This document shows positions 34,205 to 44,821 of a stretch of DNA of 64,000 bases, in pieces. Made by a program: the position numbers and the translations under genes. Each line of letters starts with the position of its first letter. The first letter of the stretch is position 1. Source of the DNA: Maricaulis maris (GTDB lineage Bacteria; Pseudomonadota; Alphaproteobacteria; Caulobacterales; Maricaulaceae); assembly GCF_036322705.1 (NCBI RefSeq), contig NZ_AP027270.1:2977501-3041500 (forward strand), written 5' to 3'. A model generated the notes under the pieces. The model was not told the origin of the DNA, made no database searches, and saw only the letters and a program-made list of their open reading frames with translations.

Positions 34205-35491
34205 TCAGTATCGCCAGCCGAGCTCAAGAAAGGCGGTGAATGCGTCCACCTCCCGCTGGACACGGCCCGGACCGGAGCTCTCCGGAAAGCTGGTCTCGGC
34301 GGCCTGGAGTCCGAAGGCCACGAGCCCGTGATCACCGACGAGACGCGAGCTGGCAATTTGCCAGATTTCGCTGTCGCTGTGGACAAAGTCATCGCTGGAC
34401 GCGGCAAACTCCAGCGTCGTCAGCCAGTCGCCGCTCTCCCATCCGATGGAGCTGGCCCAGGCCTCGTAATCACCAGATCCTGAAACCGCATTATTGCTTC
34501 GGCGCCAGCGGCCCCCGGCACGCCAGTCCTGCCAGCGCCAGGACAGGCCCGCATCGACACCCGAGACAGGCTCAAAGCCCGGCCCGCCCTCCACCCGCCC
34601 AGCCTGGCTGGCCGACAGGCTCGCTGCCCATTCATGCTCGCCGCGACGGACTTGGTAGGTCAGGGCCAGTTCGGCGACGTCACGATTGATCGCGCCAACC
34701 TGCCCGCCCGGCCCTGTGCCGCGCGGGCAGTAGTCGACGCCGCATTGGCTGACTTCGGGCGTGAACGAGACCGCCGCCCTGACCGTGCCCACGGTTGTTT
34801 CCTGACCCAGAGCGACCGATCGAAACACGAATTTTGGGTCCTGCCCGGAATGGGGCGCTTCGGTTCGAACCGCTGTAACGGAACTGGCGCGCAGATGCCC
34901 GCCATCGGCGCGCACCAGGCGAGCGGTTGCAGGTCCGCCCACCGGATCGAGTCGGGCCGCGCCGGCGCCATAGCCCAAACGTACTTCGCCCCAGCCAGTA
35001 TCGGTGAAGAGATAGGCTTCGGAGATCGCCGCTCGGGAGCGATCGCCACCGAAAGCGCCGTCGCTGAACAGGCCGCTGTCAGACGCGATGGGGGTTTGAG
35101 GCGCCGCGACGGTCCCGACCCGTGCGCAATCGCCAATTGCCGCCGGACAACTCCCGACACGGCCACCATGCGCCGCGCCGGGCAGGTCACGCTCGGCATG
35201 GCCGGTCAGGACCAAGCCCCAGCGGCGGCCGAGATCGGTGAAGCTTTCGAAGTCCAGGCCCAACTCGAGATCAGCCAGCATCTCGATGCTGTCGTCTGGC
35301 GTATCACCGCCCAACAAGACAAGGCCGGCATCCCCACGCCAGGTCAGGCTATGGACGGATTCAAGTTCGAAAGGATCGCGGGATTGCGGCGCCGGATTCT
35401 GCGGGAAAGCGGGGTCCTGCGGGAATGCCGGCGGGGCCGCAAGTGTCCCGGACAGAGCAGCGAAAAGTATCGCGCTTGAAGTCCGTTTCAT
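34205..35491 (-). CDS. Outer-membrane porin-like beta-barrel protein
   Basis: A 428-residue exported protein: a signal peptide (SSAILFAALSGTLAAPPAF) then repeated amphipathic strands with alternating aromatic residues, ending ELGWRY, the C-terminal aromatic signature recognised by the BAM complex. It resembles general bacterial porins with loops such as SGLFSDGAFGGDRSRAAISEAYLF and two cysteine pairs (SCPAAIGDC, CGVDYCPRG) that could form disulfides in surface loops. The substrate is unknown. It is 104 bases upstream of ntrZ on the same strand. Confidence 0.82.
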   Translation of the reverse strand: MKRTSSAILFAALSGTLAAPPAFPQDPAFPQNPAPQSRDPFELESVHSLTWRGDAGLVLLGGDTPDDSIEMLADLELGLDFESFTDLGRRWGLVLTGHAERDLPGAAHGGRVGSCPAAIGDCARVGTVAAPQTPIASDSGLFSDGAFGGDRSRAAISEAYLFTDTGWGEVRLGYGAGAARLDPVGGPATARLVRADGGHLRASSVTAVRTEAPHSGQDPKFVFRSVALGQETTVGTVRAAVSFTPEVSQCGVDYCPRGTGPGGQVGAINRDVAELALTYQVRRGEHEWAASLSASQAGRVEGGPGFEPVSGVDAGLSWRWQDWRAGGRWRRSNNAVSGSGDYEAWASSIGWESGDWLTTLEFAASSDDFVHSDSEIWQIASSRLVGDHGLVAFGLQAAETSFPESSGPGRVQREVDAFTAFLELGWRY

Positions 35492-35755
35492 CGCTCGCGG
35501 TCCCGCCGATCGGCCCCGTCCCCCCGGACGTCGCGCCTTACAGGAGGTTAGCGCGCGCGTCCGGTCAAGCGTCCGGAAAGTGTTGAATGCGTGTTCACCA
35601 AAATATGTTGCAGGTTTGTCACGCCTGACTGGGTGCCTTTCGCCGCTGGCGCGCGCGATTTCGCGTGTTATACAAAGCCTTCAAAATCTGAAGCGCGTTT
35701 GCGTCTTTCAGTTTATCGCGCGTTTTCGCCGTTTGTTTCGAAGGAGTCACGGCAC

Positions 35756-36250
35756 ATGTCGGACCGTCGGATTCTTGGATTGATCCTTTCTGCCGCCATC
35801 CTCGCCCTGCCGGCTTGCGCATCGCGCAACGCCGACACTGCGGACTCATCGTCGGAGTCTTCCGGATTCCGCCTGCCCTCGCTGCCGAATCCGCTGGCCA
35901 ACAACCGTCCGGTTGAGGCCGAAGGCATCGGGGTGAACGGCTTCCTGTGGCGAGCGAGCCTCGACACGATCAGCTTCATGCCGCTGGCGGAAGTCGACCC
36001 GTTTGGTGGCGTGATCGTCACCGACTGGTACGCCAATCCGCAAATGGCGAACGAGCGCTTCAAACTGACGGTTTACATCCTCGATACGCGTCTGCGTGCC
36101 GATGCGCTGGCTGTCAGTGCCTTCCGTCAGGTCCGCAGTGAGACGGGCGAGTGGATCGATGCCGAAACGGGCGCTCAAACCGCCTACGACATTGAAAACG
36201 CGATCCTGACCCGCGCGCGGCAACTGCGCATTTCACAGCTGGAAAACTAG
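35756..36250 (+). CDS. DUF3576-domain lipoprotein
   Basis: A 164-residue protein with a lipoprotein signal ([15 protein letters not shown], cysteine at about residue 22). The mature part contains [33 protein letters not shown] and [21 protein letters not shown], the DUF3576 core found upstream of leuS in alphaproteobacteria. It is 55 bases upstream of leuS and probably heads the leuS-lptE-holA operon. The start follows a GAAGGAG site. An envelope role is likely but unproved. Confidence 0.88.
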   Translation: MSDRRILGLILSAAILALPACASRNADTADSSSESSGFRLPSLPNPLANNRPVEAEGIGVNGFLWRASLDTISFMPLAEVDPFGGVIVTDWYANPQMANERFKLTVYILDTRLRADALAVSAFRQVRSETGEWIDAETGAQTAYDIENAILTRARQLRISQLEN

Positions 36251-36305
36251 TCCGGCTGCCAAGCCTGATCGATTACCGGGGGCGCGGCGCGGCCGCGGGC
36301 CAGAC

Positions 36306-38903
36306 ATGACACGATACAATCCTCGCGAGGCCGAACCCAAGTGGCAGTCGGCCTGGGATGCCTGTGATGCATTCAAGGCCCAAGGGCCGATCGCATCGGG
36401 CGGCAAGCCGAAATACTATGTGCTCGAGATGTTTCCCTACCCGTCGGGTCGGATTCATGTCGGCCACTCCCGGAATTACACGATGGGTGACGTCGTGGCG
36501 CGCTACAAGCGCGCGCGCGGCTTCGACGTGCTTCACCCGATGGGCTGGGATGCCTTCGGTCTTCCGGCCGAGAATGCCGCCCGAGATCGCGGCGTGCATC
36601 CCGGCGCTTGGACCTACGACAATATTGACGCCATGCGGGGCCAGCTGCAGCGTCTGGGGCTGGCGCTCGACTGGAGCCGCGAGTTCGCAACCTGCGATCC
36701 CGCCTATTACCGCCATCAGCAGGCGATCTTCATCAAGTTGATGGAGCAGGGCCTGGTCTATCGCAAGACCGCCAAGGTCAATTGGGACCCGGTGGACCAG
36801 ACCGTTCTGGCCAATGAACAAGTCATCGACGGTCGGGGCTGGCGCTCTGGCGCGCTCGTCGTCCAGCGTGAGCTGGACCAGTGGTTTTTCAAGATCACCG
36901 ATTATGCAGACGAGCTCACCGACGCCCTCGACGAACTGGATCGCTGGCCGGACAAGGTCCGGACCATGCAATCCAACTGGATTGGCCGGTCACGCGGTGC
37001 AGAAGTCAGCTTTCCGCTGACCGACGCGGATCTGTCTGCCGAGTTCGGCGCGACGATCGACGTTTTCACAACGCGCCCGGACACGCTCTTCGGCGCCAGT
37101 TTCCTGGCGCTCGCGCCGGATCATCCGATAGTCAAAGCGCTCGCCGCTGATGATCCGGAGATCGACCGTTTCATGCGCGAATGCGCGCGCATGGGCACGA
37201 CCGCGGAAGAAATCGAGAAGGCGCCGAAGCGGGGCGTCGACCTCGGCATCACGGTACGCCACCCCTTTGATGAAACTTGGGAATTGCCGGTCTGGTCGGC
37301 CAATTTCGTACTCTCCGGCTACGGCACTGGCGCCATTTTCGGGTCGCCAGCCGGCGATCAGCGCGATCTCGACTTCGCCCGCAAATACGGCCTGCCTGTC
37401 AATCCGGTGGTCCTGCCGCCGAACGCCGATGCCGCGAGCCATGTGATCACAGACGAGGCCTATACCGGCCCGGGTACGATCTATAATTCACGCTTCCTGG
37501 ACGGTCTCTCGACAACGGACGCCATCGAGCGCGCCATCGCCGAGCTCGAGAGCCTGAAGCTGGGCAAGGGTGCAACCAGCTATCGCCTGCGCGACTGGCT
37601 GGTCTCTCGCCAGCGCTATTGGGGTTGCCCGATTCCGGTGGTTCACTGCGGTGATTGCGGTGTGGTGCCGGTCCCGCAGGACCAGCTTCCGGTCAAGTTG
37701 CCCGACGATGTCACCTTCGATCATCCGAGCAATCCGCTCGAGCGTCATCCGACCTGGAAGAACACGGACTGCCCGTCCTGTGGCAAGCCGGCACGGCGCG
37801 AAACCGATACGCTGGACACCTTCGTCTGCTCGTCCTGGTATTTCCTGCGCTTCACCTCGCCTTGGGCAGAGGACACACCCTTCCTGGCCAGCGACGCCGA
37901 GCACTGGATGCCGGTCGACCAGTATGTCGGCGGTATCGAGCACGCCATCCTGCACCTTCTTTATGCCCGCTTCTTCACGCGGGCCCTGAATGATGCCGGC
38001 CTGATGAACATGTCGTCCGGTGAGCCTTTCGCCGGCCTGTTCACCCAGGGCATGGTGACCCACGAGACCTACAAGTCCGCCGAAGGCAAATGGCTGTCTC
38101 CAGAGGAGGTCGACCAAGGCGAGAACGGGATGGTCGAGATTGCCACGGGCAAGCCGGTGACGGTGGGCTCGATCGAGAAAATGTCCAAGTCGAAGAAGAA
38201 TGTGGTCGATCTGGACGCCTTTATCGAAAGCTATGGCGCTGATGCCGTCCGCTGGTTTGTCCTCTCGGATTCGCCGCCGGAACGCGACGTCGAATACACC
38301 GATAGTGGTGTTGAGGGTGTCTGGCGGTTTATCCAGCGCCTGTGGAGCACGATAAACTCCCTTCCGGAAGGTGCACCGGGACCGCTGACCGTCGCTGAAG
38401 ACGCCACCGGCGAGGCACTCGACATCCGCCGCGCCGCCCACAAGGCCTTGCAGTCGGTCACCGAGTCGATCGAGGGCTTCCGCTTCAATTCCGCAGTGGC
38501 GCAGGTCCATGACCTGGTCAATGTGCTGCGCAAGTTCGAACCGGCAGACGCCGGCGGGATCGCGGCCAAGGCAGAGGCGCTGGGGATCCTGGTCCGGATC
38601 ATCGCGCCTTTCGTCCCGCACCTGGCCGAAGAATGCTGGGCCCTGCTCGGCGGAGACGGTCTGGTCATTGATGCGGCCTGGCCCGAGGCAAACGCCGCGC
38701 TTCTTGTCGCCGACAGCGTCGTCCTGCCCGTTCAGGTCAATGGCAAGCGGCGGACTGAGATCGAGGCTCCCAAGGGCGCCGCCCAGGATGTCGTTGAAGC
38801 AATGGCAATGGCGGACGAAACCGTCCAGCGCGCGCTGGAAGGGCTTACTGTCCGCAAGGTTATCGTGGTACCTGATCGTATCGTGAATATCGTCGCAGGA
38901 TAG
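36306..38903 (+). CDS. leuS: Leucyl-tRNA synthetase
   Basis: An 865-residue class-I synthetase. The signature HVGH lies at residues 51-54 ([15 protein letters not shown]), the CP1 editing domain spans about 220-420 with the [11 protein letters not shown] motif, the zinc-like [10 protein letters not shown] knuckle follows, and KMSKSKKN is near residue 625. The C-terminal domain is complete ([14 protein letters not shown]). It is 5 bases upstream of lptE, typical of alphaproteobacterial operons. Confidence 0.98.
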   Translation: MTRYNPREAEPKWQSAWDACDAFKAQGPIASGGKPKYYVLEMFPYPSGRIHVGHSRNYTMGDVVARYKRARGFDVLHPMGWDAFGLPAENAARDRGVHPGAWTYDNIDAMRGQLQRLGLALDWSREFATCDPAYYRHQQAIFIKLMEQGLVYRKTAKVNWDPVDQTVLANEQVIDGRGWRSGALVVQRELDQWFFKITDYADELTDALDELDRWPDKVRTMQSNWIGRSRGAEVSFPLTDADLSAEFGATIDVFTTRPDTLFGASFLALAPDHPIVKALAADDPEIDRFMRECARMGTTAEEIEKAPKRGVDLGITVRHPFDETWELPVWSANFVLSGYGTGAIFGSPAGDQRDLDFARKYGLPVNPVVLPPNADAASHVITDEAYTGPGTIYNSRFLDGLSTTDAIERAIAELESLKLGKGATSYRLRDWLVSRQRYWGCPIPVVHCGDCGVVPVPQDQLPVKLPDDVTFDHPSNPLERHPTWKNTDCPSCGKPARRETDTLDTFVCSSWYFLRFTSPWAEDTPFLASDAEHWMPVDQYVGGIEHAILHLLYARFFTRALNDAGLMNMSSGEPFAGLFTQGMVTHETYKSAEGKWLSPEEVDQGENGMVEIATGKPVTVGSIEKMSKSKKNVVDLDAFIESYGADAVRWFVLSDSPPERDVEYTDSGVEGVWRFIQRLWSTINSLPEGAPGPLTVAEDATGEALDIRRAAHKALQSVTESIEGFRFNSAVAQVHDLVNVLRKFEPADAGGIAAKAEALGILVRIIAPFVPHLAEECWALLGGDGLVIDAAWPEANAALLVADSVVLPVQVNGKRRTEIEAPKGAAQDVVEAMAMADETVQRALEGLTVRKVIVVPDRIVNIVAG

Positions 38904-38908
38904 AAACC

Positions 38909-39412
38909 ATGGGTTCCAGCCGCCGCGCCCTCTTGATCATGATCGCCGCGTCGGCAGGTGTCGCCCTGTCAGGCTGTGGTTTCTCGCCGATGTATGGCGA
39001 ATCCGGCGTCAGCGCGGCGCTGTCCGATATCCGAGTGGAGACCGGCCGGGAACAGGTCGACTTCCATCTCCAGGAAGCGCTGCTCGACCGGATGGGAGCG
39101 CGCCACGCCTCGGGTCCCTACATCTTGCGCACCGAGAGTGACACAACCCGCTCACCGCTCGGCGTTGGCGCTGACGCCGCGATCTCCCGCTATGCGATCG
39201 GCCTGACTGTTGATTATGGCCTCTTCCGCGACGGGGATGTCGATCCGGTCGTATCCGGAACAGTCCGCTCGGAAGCCTCCTACAATGTCCCGCTCTCGGT
39301 CTATGCCTCGGTTTCGGCCGAACGCGACGCGACGGAGCGGGCCGCTCAGCTGGCTGCGGAACGAATCGCCAGTCAGCTCGTGCGGGCGTTGCAGGACGCC
39401 AACACGCAGTGA
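38909..39412 (+). CDS. lptE: LPS assembly lipoprotein LptE
   Basis: A 167-residue lipoprotein with lipobox LSGC (ASAGVALSGCGFSPMYG). The remaining sequence gives the LptE two-layer fold (IRVETGREQVDFHLQEALLDRMG, TVDYGLFRDGD, RAAQLAAERIASQLVRAL). LptE plugs the LptD barrel that inserts LPS. The stop overlaps the start of holA, an order conserved from leuS to holA. Confidence 0.9.
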   Translation: MGSSRRALLIMIAASAGVALSGCGFSPMYGESGVSAALSDIRVETGREQVDFHLQEALLDRMGARHASGPYILRTESDTTRSPLGVGADAAISRYAIGLTVDYGLFRDGDVDPVVSGTVRSEASYNVPLSVYASVSAERDATERAAQLAAERIASQLVRALQDANTQ

Positions 39413-40461
39413 AGGCCACCGCGCGGGATGCCGATGCCCGGGTCAGCAAACCCGACCCGTCAATCCGCGCCTACCTGATCTACGGACCGGATCGTGGCCT
39501 CACCCATGAACGGGCCCAGACGCTCGTCCGCGCCATCCTCGAAGATCCTGACGATCCCTTCGCGCTCACCCAGCTGACAGAAGAAGATCTCAAATCCGAT
39601 CCGGCCGGCCTGGCCGATGCGATGGCGGCCATGTCGCTCACCGGCGGCAAACGCCTGGTCCGGGTCCGGCTCACGGGTGAAACCGGGAGCGGACCGATTA
39701 TCGACCTGATCAAGGACCTCGAGAGCGGCTCTCTCGCGGCGGAAGCGGTGCTGCTGGTCGAATCAGGAGATCTAACGCCGCGAGGGAAGCTCCGAAAAAC
39801 CTTTGAACCGGCAAAAAGTGCAATAGCAATAGCATGTTATGCTGATAGTGCTCATTCACTCGAATCGCTCTGTGAAGATATGCTCAAGGTTGAAGGGCTC
39901 ATTCTTGATCGCGATGCGCGTGATGCATGGCTGCCCCGGCTGGAAGGCGACCGTGCGCTGGCCCGTGGCGAGATTGAAAAGCTCATCCTCTACAAGGGGC
40001 TCCGCTCACAACGCTTGGAGGGCGAGGACACGGTCACGCGCTCAGACATCGAAGCGATCGCGGCTGACCAGGGTGAGGCCCAACTTGACGCCGTACTGGC
40101 ACCGGCTTTGCTCGGACTGATGACGAAGGCCGACAGTGCCTACCATCGCTCGATCAGTGCCGGTGGCTCGGCGGTCGGAATTCTGCGCGCCCTGCAACGC
40201 CGGCTCGATCAGCTCGGTGCCGTCCATGCTGCTGGCGGAAATGAGACCGCGATGGCAAGAAGCGGCGCGCCACGCTTTGGACCCCAGGCCGACGCCTTCA
40301 AGCGACAGCTTTCAATGTGGCGGGGTCGGCGGCTGGATCACGCGCGCCAACTCGCCTTTGATGCGGAACGCGCCGTCAAGCGCTCCGGGGCTCCGGCAGA
40401 GGCCCTGGTCGGCGATCTGCTCCTGCGCTTGGCGCGCGGTGCTGCACAGATGGGGCGTTAG
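39409..40461 (+). CDS. holA: DNA polymerase III delta subunit
   Basis: A 350-residue clamp-loader subunit. The start is GTG at 39409, overlapping the lptE stop (GTGA). The N-terminal AAA+-like domain opens IRAYLIYGPDRGLTHERAQ and the middle has GDLTPRGKLRKTFEP; the C-terminal helical collar ends GDLLLRLARGAAQMGR. Walker motifs are degenerate, as is normal for delta. It is convergent with parB, 4 bases apart. Confidence 0.93.
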   Translation: MKATARDADARVSKPDPSIRAYLIYGPDRGLTHERAQTLVRAILEDPDDPFALTQLTEEDLKSDPAGLADAMAAMSLTGGKRLVRVRLTGETGSGPIIDLIKDLESGSLAAEAVLLVESGDLTPRGKLRKTFEPAKSAIAIACYADSAHSLESLCEDMLKVEGLILDRDARDAWLPRLEGDRALARGEIEKLILYKGLRSQRLEGEDTVTRSDIEAIAADQGEAQLDAVLAPALLGLMTKADSAYHRSISAGGSAVGILRALQRRLDQLGAVHAAGGNETAMARSGAPRFGPQADAFKRQLSMWRGRRLDHARQLAFDAERAVKRSGAPAEALVGDLLLRLARGAAQMGR

Positions 40462-40465
40462 GCGC

Positions 40466-41386
40466 CTACCCGCGGCTCACGTCAGCACTCAAGCGACGGC
40501 AGACATCATCGAGTTGCTCGAGGGTCTTGTACTGGACCCGCAGCTCACCGCCCTTGGCGCCATGGCGAATATCGACAGCCAGACCCAGACGGGCGGTGAT
40601 ATCCGCTTCAAGCGAGCGTGTGTCCGCGTCCTTGGAATCATGGCTTCGAGGAGCCGCCTTGGTCTCGGGTGCAGCGGGATTGTGCGCTTCCCGGGCCAGC
40701 TTTTCGGCATCCCGGACCGACAAACCCTTTGCAATGATCAGGTCGGCCAACGCCGCCGGATCGGGAGCGTTGGCGATCGCTCGCGCATGCCCGGCTGAAA
40801 TCTGCCCGTCTGCCAACAAGTTGAGCACGGAGTCAGGAAGTGACAGGAGGCGCATCATGTTGGCGACATGACTACGGCTCTTGGAGACCGCGTGGGCGAC
40901 GTCTTCCTGGGTATGACCGAAGCGATCGATCAGCTGACGATAGGCCTGCGCCTCTTCGACCGGGTTCAGATCCGCGCGCTGGACGTTCTCGACGATACCG
41001 ATTTCCAGTGTCTCTCGGTCGGTGAGCTCGCGTACAAGCGCCGGCACTTCATGCAGGCGGGCCCGCTGAGCCGCGCGCCAGCGGCGCTCGCCGGCGACAA
41101 TCTGGAAGCGCTCGCCGTCATCAACCGGCCGAACCAGGATCGGCTGGACAATCCCCTTGTCCGAGATCGATTCAGCGAGAGCATTGAGTTCTGGCTCGGA
41201 GATCGACTTGCGTGGCTGTTCTGGATTGGGCGCGATCAACTCGATCGGGATCATCCGCACACCATCACGCGACGGTTTGGCACGCTCGGTCGGCGCTTCC
41301 GGAGCGCTATAGCCTTCGGTATCGGTCTCGCCGAGCAAGGCCGACAAACCTCGACCCAGTCGCTTGTTCTTGTCGCTGGCGCTCAT
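40466..41386 (-). CDS. parB: Chromosome partitioning protein ParB (Spo0J)
   Basis: A 306-residue parS-binding CTPase. The N-terminus RLGRGLSALLGE is typical; the ParB/Srx nucleotide domain carries IVQPILVRPV and GERRWRAAQRA, the HTH is around FGHTQEDVAHAVSKSRSHVANMMRLL, and the C-terminal dimerisation segment starts after an Ala/Lys linker. It is translated from the parA mRNA, overlapping by 4 bases. The two perfect parS sites lie within 5 kb. Confidence 0.97.
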   Translation of the reverse strand: MSASDKNKRLGRGLSALLGETDTEGYSAPEAPTERAKPSRDGVRMIPIELIAPNPEQPRKSISEPELNALAESISDKGIVQPILVRPVDDGERFQIVAGERRWRAAQRARLHEVPALVRELTDRETLEIGIVENVQRADLNPVEEAQAYRQLIDRFGHTQEDVAHAVSKSRSHVANMMRLLSLPDSVLNLLADGQISAGHARAIANAPDPAALADLIIAKGLSVRDAEKLAREAHNPAAPETKAAPRSHDSKDADTRSLEADITARLGLAVDIRHGAKGGELRVQYKTLEQLDDVCRRLSADVSRG

Positions 41387-42228
41387 GCCACTTCACCCTG
41401 TTCTTCACGTCGACGCTTGCGTTCCTGCTGAACGATTTCCTTGGCCAGGCTGATATAGGCCTGGGACCCGCTGCAGTGCAGGTCATAGAGCAGGACAGGC
41501 TTGCCCACAGATGGCGCTTCGGAGACCCGCACATTGCGCGGGATGACGGTCTTGTAGACCTTGTCGCCGAAATGCTCCCTGACATCTGCCGCCACTTCCG
41601 CCGACAGGTTGTTGCGGCTGTCATACATGGTCAGAACGACGCCCTGTATGTCCAATCGGGAGTTCAGATGGCCTCGCACCCGCTCCACCGTCTTGAGCAG
41701 CTGTGACAGTCCCTCAAGGGCGAAGAACTCGCACTGCAGCGGCACCAGGATGGCGTCGGCCGCGGTCAGAGAATTGACGGTCAACACGTTCAGAGAGGGT
41801 GGGCAGTCAATCAGGATATAGTCGAGCGCCGCAGCATCCGGTCCGAGCGCATCAAGGCTTTGATCGATGGCACGCTTGAGGCGGTAGGAGCGGCGCTGAT
41901 CATCGGCCAGTTCCAGCTCTGCTCCTGACAACATGACATCGGAGGGGACGATGCTGAGACCCGGCACCACCGTTGGCACCAGAGCGGATTTGAGCGAGTC
42001 CCCGCCTACCAAGACGTCATAGGATGTCAGGGTGCGCATGTTTGGCGGAACGCCGAGCCCGGTCGAGGCATTGCCCTGCGGGTCGAGATCGATGATGGCG
42101 ACCCGCTGCTTGATCGCAGCGAGGGCTGTCCCGAGATTGATGGCCGTCGTGGTCTTTCCGACGCCGCCCTTTTGATTGGCAACAGCAATAACACGGGGCG
42201 CCTTGGCGCGCTGGACGTCATTTGACAC
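41383..42228 (-). CDS. parA: Chromosome partitioning ATPase ParA (Soj)
   Basis: A deviant Walker A ATPase of about 281 residues with KGGVGKTT near the N-terminus, [16 protein letters not shown] and the C-terminal [11 protein letters not shown] helix. The GTG at 42228 is preferred because GAGGTGG lies 5 bases upstream; an ATG at 42240 has no ribosome site. Either start overlaps the rsmG end, so translation is coupled. It drives segregation of the ParB-parS complex near the origin. Confidence 0.96.
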   Translation of the reverse strand: MSNDVQRAKAPRVIAVANQKGGVGKTTTAINLGTALAAIKQRVAIIDLDPQGNASTGLGVPPNMRTLTSYDVLVGGDSLKSALVPTVVPGLSIVPSDVMLSGAELELADDQRRSYRLKRAIDQSLDALGPDAAALDYILIDCPPSLNVLTVNSLTAADAILVPLQCEFFALEGLSQLLKTVERVRGHLNSRLDIQGVVLTMYDSRNNLSAEVAADVREHFGDKVYKTVIPRNVRVSEAPSVGKPVLLYDLHCSGSQAYISLAKEIVQQERKRRREEQGEVA

Positions 42229-42841
42229 GTTCCACCTCATGAATGCGCAGGATCACACCGTCACTGGTACGACTGGGTATGACTTCGTGATCGAATGTCC
42301 AGTGTTTAGCCGCCTCGGTCAATTCATCACGGTAGTTTTGCCCTTTGAAGAAAAGGCCTTGAGCGTTGTTTTTCAACAAGGGCGCGACATAGCCCAATAA
42401 TTTATTCAAAGGGGCAAACGCCCGCGCGGTGATGAGATCGAACCCTTCGGCAGGGTCCAGGGTTTCGACTCGCACGGATCGCGCGTCCGCATCCAGGCCC
42501 AACGCACCAATGGTTTTGCGAAGAAAGGCGACTTTCTTGCCAACGGAGTCGACCATGGTGACGTGAGCCGCCTGGCCGCGATCGCGAAAGCCCAGGGCGA
42601 GCGCTATGCCGGGAAAGCCGGCACCGGCTCCCAGATCCGCGACCTTCATCACGCTTGGCGGGATGTGCTCGAGAAGCTGGTAGCTATCCATCGCATGACG
42701 CGCCCAGAATTGGTCAAGCGTCGAGCGCCCGACCAGATTAGTGTGGGCATTCGTTTCGACCAGCAGGGCCCGCCATTGCTCAAAGCCATCGAGTGTTTCA
42801 CGTGAAACACCGGTTTCCCGGCCAAACGCGTCCCGGTCCAT
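42218..42841 (-). CDS. rsmG: 16S rRNA (guanine527-N7)-methyltransferase
   Basis: A 207-residue SAM-dependent methyltransferase (GidB). The SAM loop is [16 protein letters not shown], with the acidic [15 protein letters not shown] and [13 protein letters not shown] following. It sits between mnmG and parA as in most alphaproteobacteria. A perfect parS site is embedded in its 5' coding part (codons 11-16), where it encodes part of the [14 protein letters not shown] segment. Its 3' end overlaps parA. Confidence 0.96.
   Translation of the reverse strand: MDRDAFGRETGVSRETLDGFEQWRALLVETNAHTNLVGRSTLDQFWARHAMDSYQLLEHIPPSVMKVADLGAGAGFPGIALALGFRDRGQAAHVTMVDSVGKKVAFLRKTIGALGLDADARSVRVETLDPAEGFDLITARAFAPLNKLLGYVAPLLKNNAQGLFFKGQNYRDELTEAAKHWTFDHEVIPSRTSDGVILRIHEVERVK
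42794..42809. promoter_or_regulatory. parS site 1 (perfect, inside rsmG)
   Basis: TGTTTCACGTGAAACA is the perfect 16-bp palindromic parS consensus recognised by ParB. It lies in the coding region of rsmG, about 12.5 kb from the presumed oriC and about 1.4 kb from the parB start. Confidence 0.95.
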
Positions 42842-44701
42842 CTAGCTGGCCTCCTGCGCACGCCGTTTCACGTGCGCCAAAACAGCCGTGAGGGCGCCCG
42901 GCGTCACGCCTTCAATACGGGAGGCCTGTCCCAGCGTTTCGGGACGGGCGAGTTCAAGCTTTTCCCGAGCCTCATTCGACAGACCGCCGATCCGGCCATA
43001 ATCAAGATCCCGCGGCAGGCGAACCGACTCGTCGCGACGGAAGGCGAGAATGTCCGCTTGCTGTCGATCAATATAGCCGGCGTAGAGCGCATCGATCTCG
43101 ATCTGCTCAGCCACGCTGGCGCTGACCTGGGCCAGTTCTGGCCAAATCTCGCTCACCCGAGACCAGTCCACACCGGGATAGGCCAGCAGTTCCGAGACAT
43201 CCCGACGCTTTCCGTCAGCATTCACCGATAGGCCCTTTGACCGGGCCTCATTCGGGGTCAACGACAGGCTCTTGGCCAATGACCGCGTCGCGGCAAGCTC
43301 AGACAATTTACCATCAAACCGGTCCGCTCGCGTCTTTCCGACGAGGCCAAGCGAAACACCGGTCGGGGTCAGGCGCTGGTCAGCATTGTCGGCCCGGAGT
43401 GACAGACGATACTCGGCCCGTGATGTGAACATGCGATAGGGCTCACTCACACCCCGCGTGATCAGGTCGTCGATCATCACGCCAATATAAGCCTCGGATC
43501 GGCTGAGAACGAAGGGCGCCCGGCCGGTCGCGGCCAGTGCGGCATTGGCACCGGCCATCAGGCCCTGGGCCGCCGCCTCTTCATAACCCGTCGTGCCATT
43601 GATCTGTCCAGCCAGCCAGAGTCCCGCGCGCTTGCGCATCTGCAGGGTCGCGTCGAGCTCTCGCGGGTCAACATAGTCATACTCGATCGCGTAGCCGTAG
43701 CGCTTCACCTCGACCTGTTCGAGGCCCGGGATCGTTTCCAGGAAGCGCTGCTGCACATCGTCGGGAAGCGAGGTCGAGATACCATTTGGATAAACGGTAT
43801 CGTCCTCCAACCCCTCCGGCTCCAGGAAGACCTGATGCTGAGACCGGTCGGCGAAACGGACCACCTTGTCCTCGATCGACGGACAATAGCGCGGGCCCCG
43901 ACCCGCAATGGCGCCGGAATAGACCGCAGACTGGCCGAGATTATCGGCGATGATCTGATGGGTCGCGTCAGTCGTCCGGGTGATCGCACAGGTAATCTGC
44001 GGGACCGTGATCCGATCGGTCAGGAAGGAAAACGGCACCGGCTCGTCATCGGCAGCCTGCTGTTCCAGGGACTCCCAATCGATTGACGACTTGCGCAGCC
44101 GCGCCGGCGTCCCGGTTTTGAGCCTGCCCATGCGGAGATCGAGACCGTAGAGCGTATCAGACAAGCCGATGGACGGCGCCTCGCCGGCCCGTCCGGCGGG
44201 TATACGCTCGCTGCCGCGATGGATGAGGCCCCGCAGAAAAGTCCCGGTCGTGAGGACGACAGCCTTGGCATGGTAAGCCTGTCCGGAGGCATCAACAGCC
44301 CCGACGCAACGCTCACCGTCGAACATCAGATCCTCGACCGCTGCCGCCAGGATTTCGAGGTTATCGGTCGCCGCCAGTTCAGCCTGCATCCCGGCCCTGT
44401 AGAGCGCGCGATCCGACTGTGTCCGCGGTCCACGGACTGCCGGGCCCTTTGAGCGGTTCAAGAGTCGAAACTGGATTCCGGACGAATCCGCGACCCGGCC
44501 CATCACACCGTCCAGCGCATCAATCTCACGAACAAGATGGCCCTTGCCCAGACCACCAATGGCGGGATTGCAAGACATCTCGCCGATGGTCTCCAGCTTG
44601 TGGGTCATCAGCAGCGTGCGTGCGCCCAGCCGAGCGGAAGCCGCCGCGGCATCGCAGCCGGCATGGCCGCCACCAATGACAATCACATCCCAAGTCTGCA
44701 T
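42842..44701 (-). CDS. mnmG: tRNA uridine-5-carboxymethylaminomethyl modification enzyme MnmG (GidA)
   Basis: A 619-residue FAD protein. It starts [19 protein letters not shown] (dinucleotide fold), carries the conserved [14 protein letters not shown]-type motif as [17 protein letters not shown] and the C-terminal helical domain that binds MnmE. With MnmE it modifies U34 in several tRNAs. The start at 44701 begins the conserved N-terminus; the longer frame to 44758 adds non-family residues. A parS site lies about 85 bases upstream. Confidence 0.97.
   Translation of the reverse strand: MQTWDVIVIGGGHAGCDAAAASARLGARTLLMTHKLETIGEMSCNPAIGGLGKGHLVREIDALDGVMGRVADSSGIQFRLLNRSKGPAVRGPRTQSDRALYRAGMQAELAATDNLEILAAAVEDLMFDGERCVGAVDASGQAYHAKAVVLTTGTFLRGLIHRGSERIPAGRAGEAPSIGLSDTLYGLDLRMGRLKTGTPARLRKSSIDWESLEQQAADDEPVPFSFLTDRITVPQITCAITRTTDATHQIIADNLGQSAVYSGAIAGRGPRYCPSIEDKVVRFADRSQHQVFLEPEGLEDDTVYPNGISTSLPDDVQQRFLETIPGLEQVEVKRYGYAIEYDYVDPRELDATLQMRKRAGLWLAGQINGTTGYEEAAAQGLMAGANAALAATGRAPFVLSRSEAYIGVMIDDLITRGVSEPYRMFTSRAEYRLSLRADNADQRLTPTGVSLGLVGKTRADRFDGKLSELAATRSLAKSLSLTPNEARSKGLSVNADGKRRDVSELLAYPGVDWSRVSEIWPELAQVSASVAEQIEIDALYAGYIDRQQADILAFRRDESVRLPRDLDYGRIGGLSNEAREKLELARPETLGQASRIEGVTPGALTAVLAHVKRRAQEAS
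42864..42879. promoter_or_regulatory. Degenerate parS-like site in mnmG
   Basis: CGTTTCACGTGCGCCA keeps the central GTTTCACGTG of parS but matches only 12 of 16 positions, with the right arm lost. It is 70 bases from the perfect site in rsmG. It may be a weak or decayed ParB site. Confidence 0.35.
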
Positions 44702-44784
44702 GGGTTTCGTCCGTCCGGTCCGAGCTCGAAAAGAGGTTGGCTTACATAGGGCCTTCACCGGGCCGAGTCGAGATCAAGCGGGGA

Positions 44785-44800
44785 TGTTTCACGTGAAACA
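44785..44800. promoter_or_regulatory. parS site 2 (perfect, upstream of mnmG)
   Basis: A second perfect TGTTTCACGTGAAACA lies in the intergenic region between mnmE and mnmG, 2.0 kb from the first. It is positioned where it could also affect mnmG transcription. Confidence 0.95.
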
Positions 44801-44821
44801 CAAGTGAGGCTTAACCCGACC

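Noticed and set aside
34862-34874. GGTTCGAACC resembling a tRNA T-arm
   Set aside because: It lies inside the porin gene, and no acceptor, D or anticodon arms can be formed around it.
41383-42240. ATG at 42240 as the parA start
   Set aside because: It has no ribosome site and would overlap rsmG by 23 bases; the GTG at 42228 has GAGGTGG just upstream.
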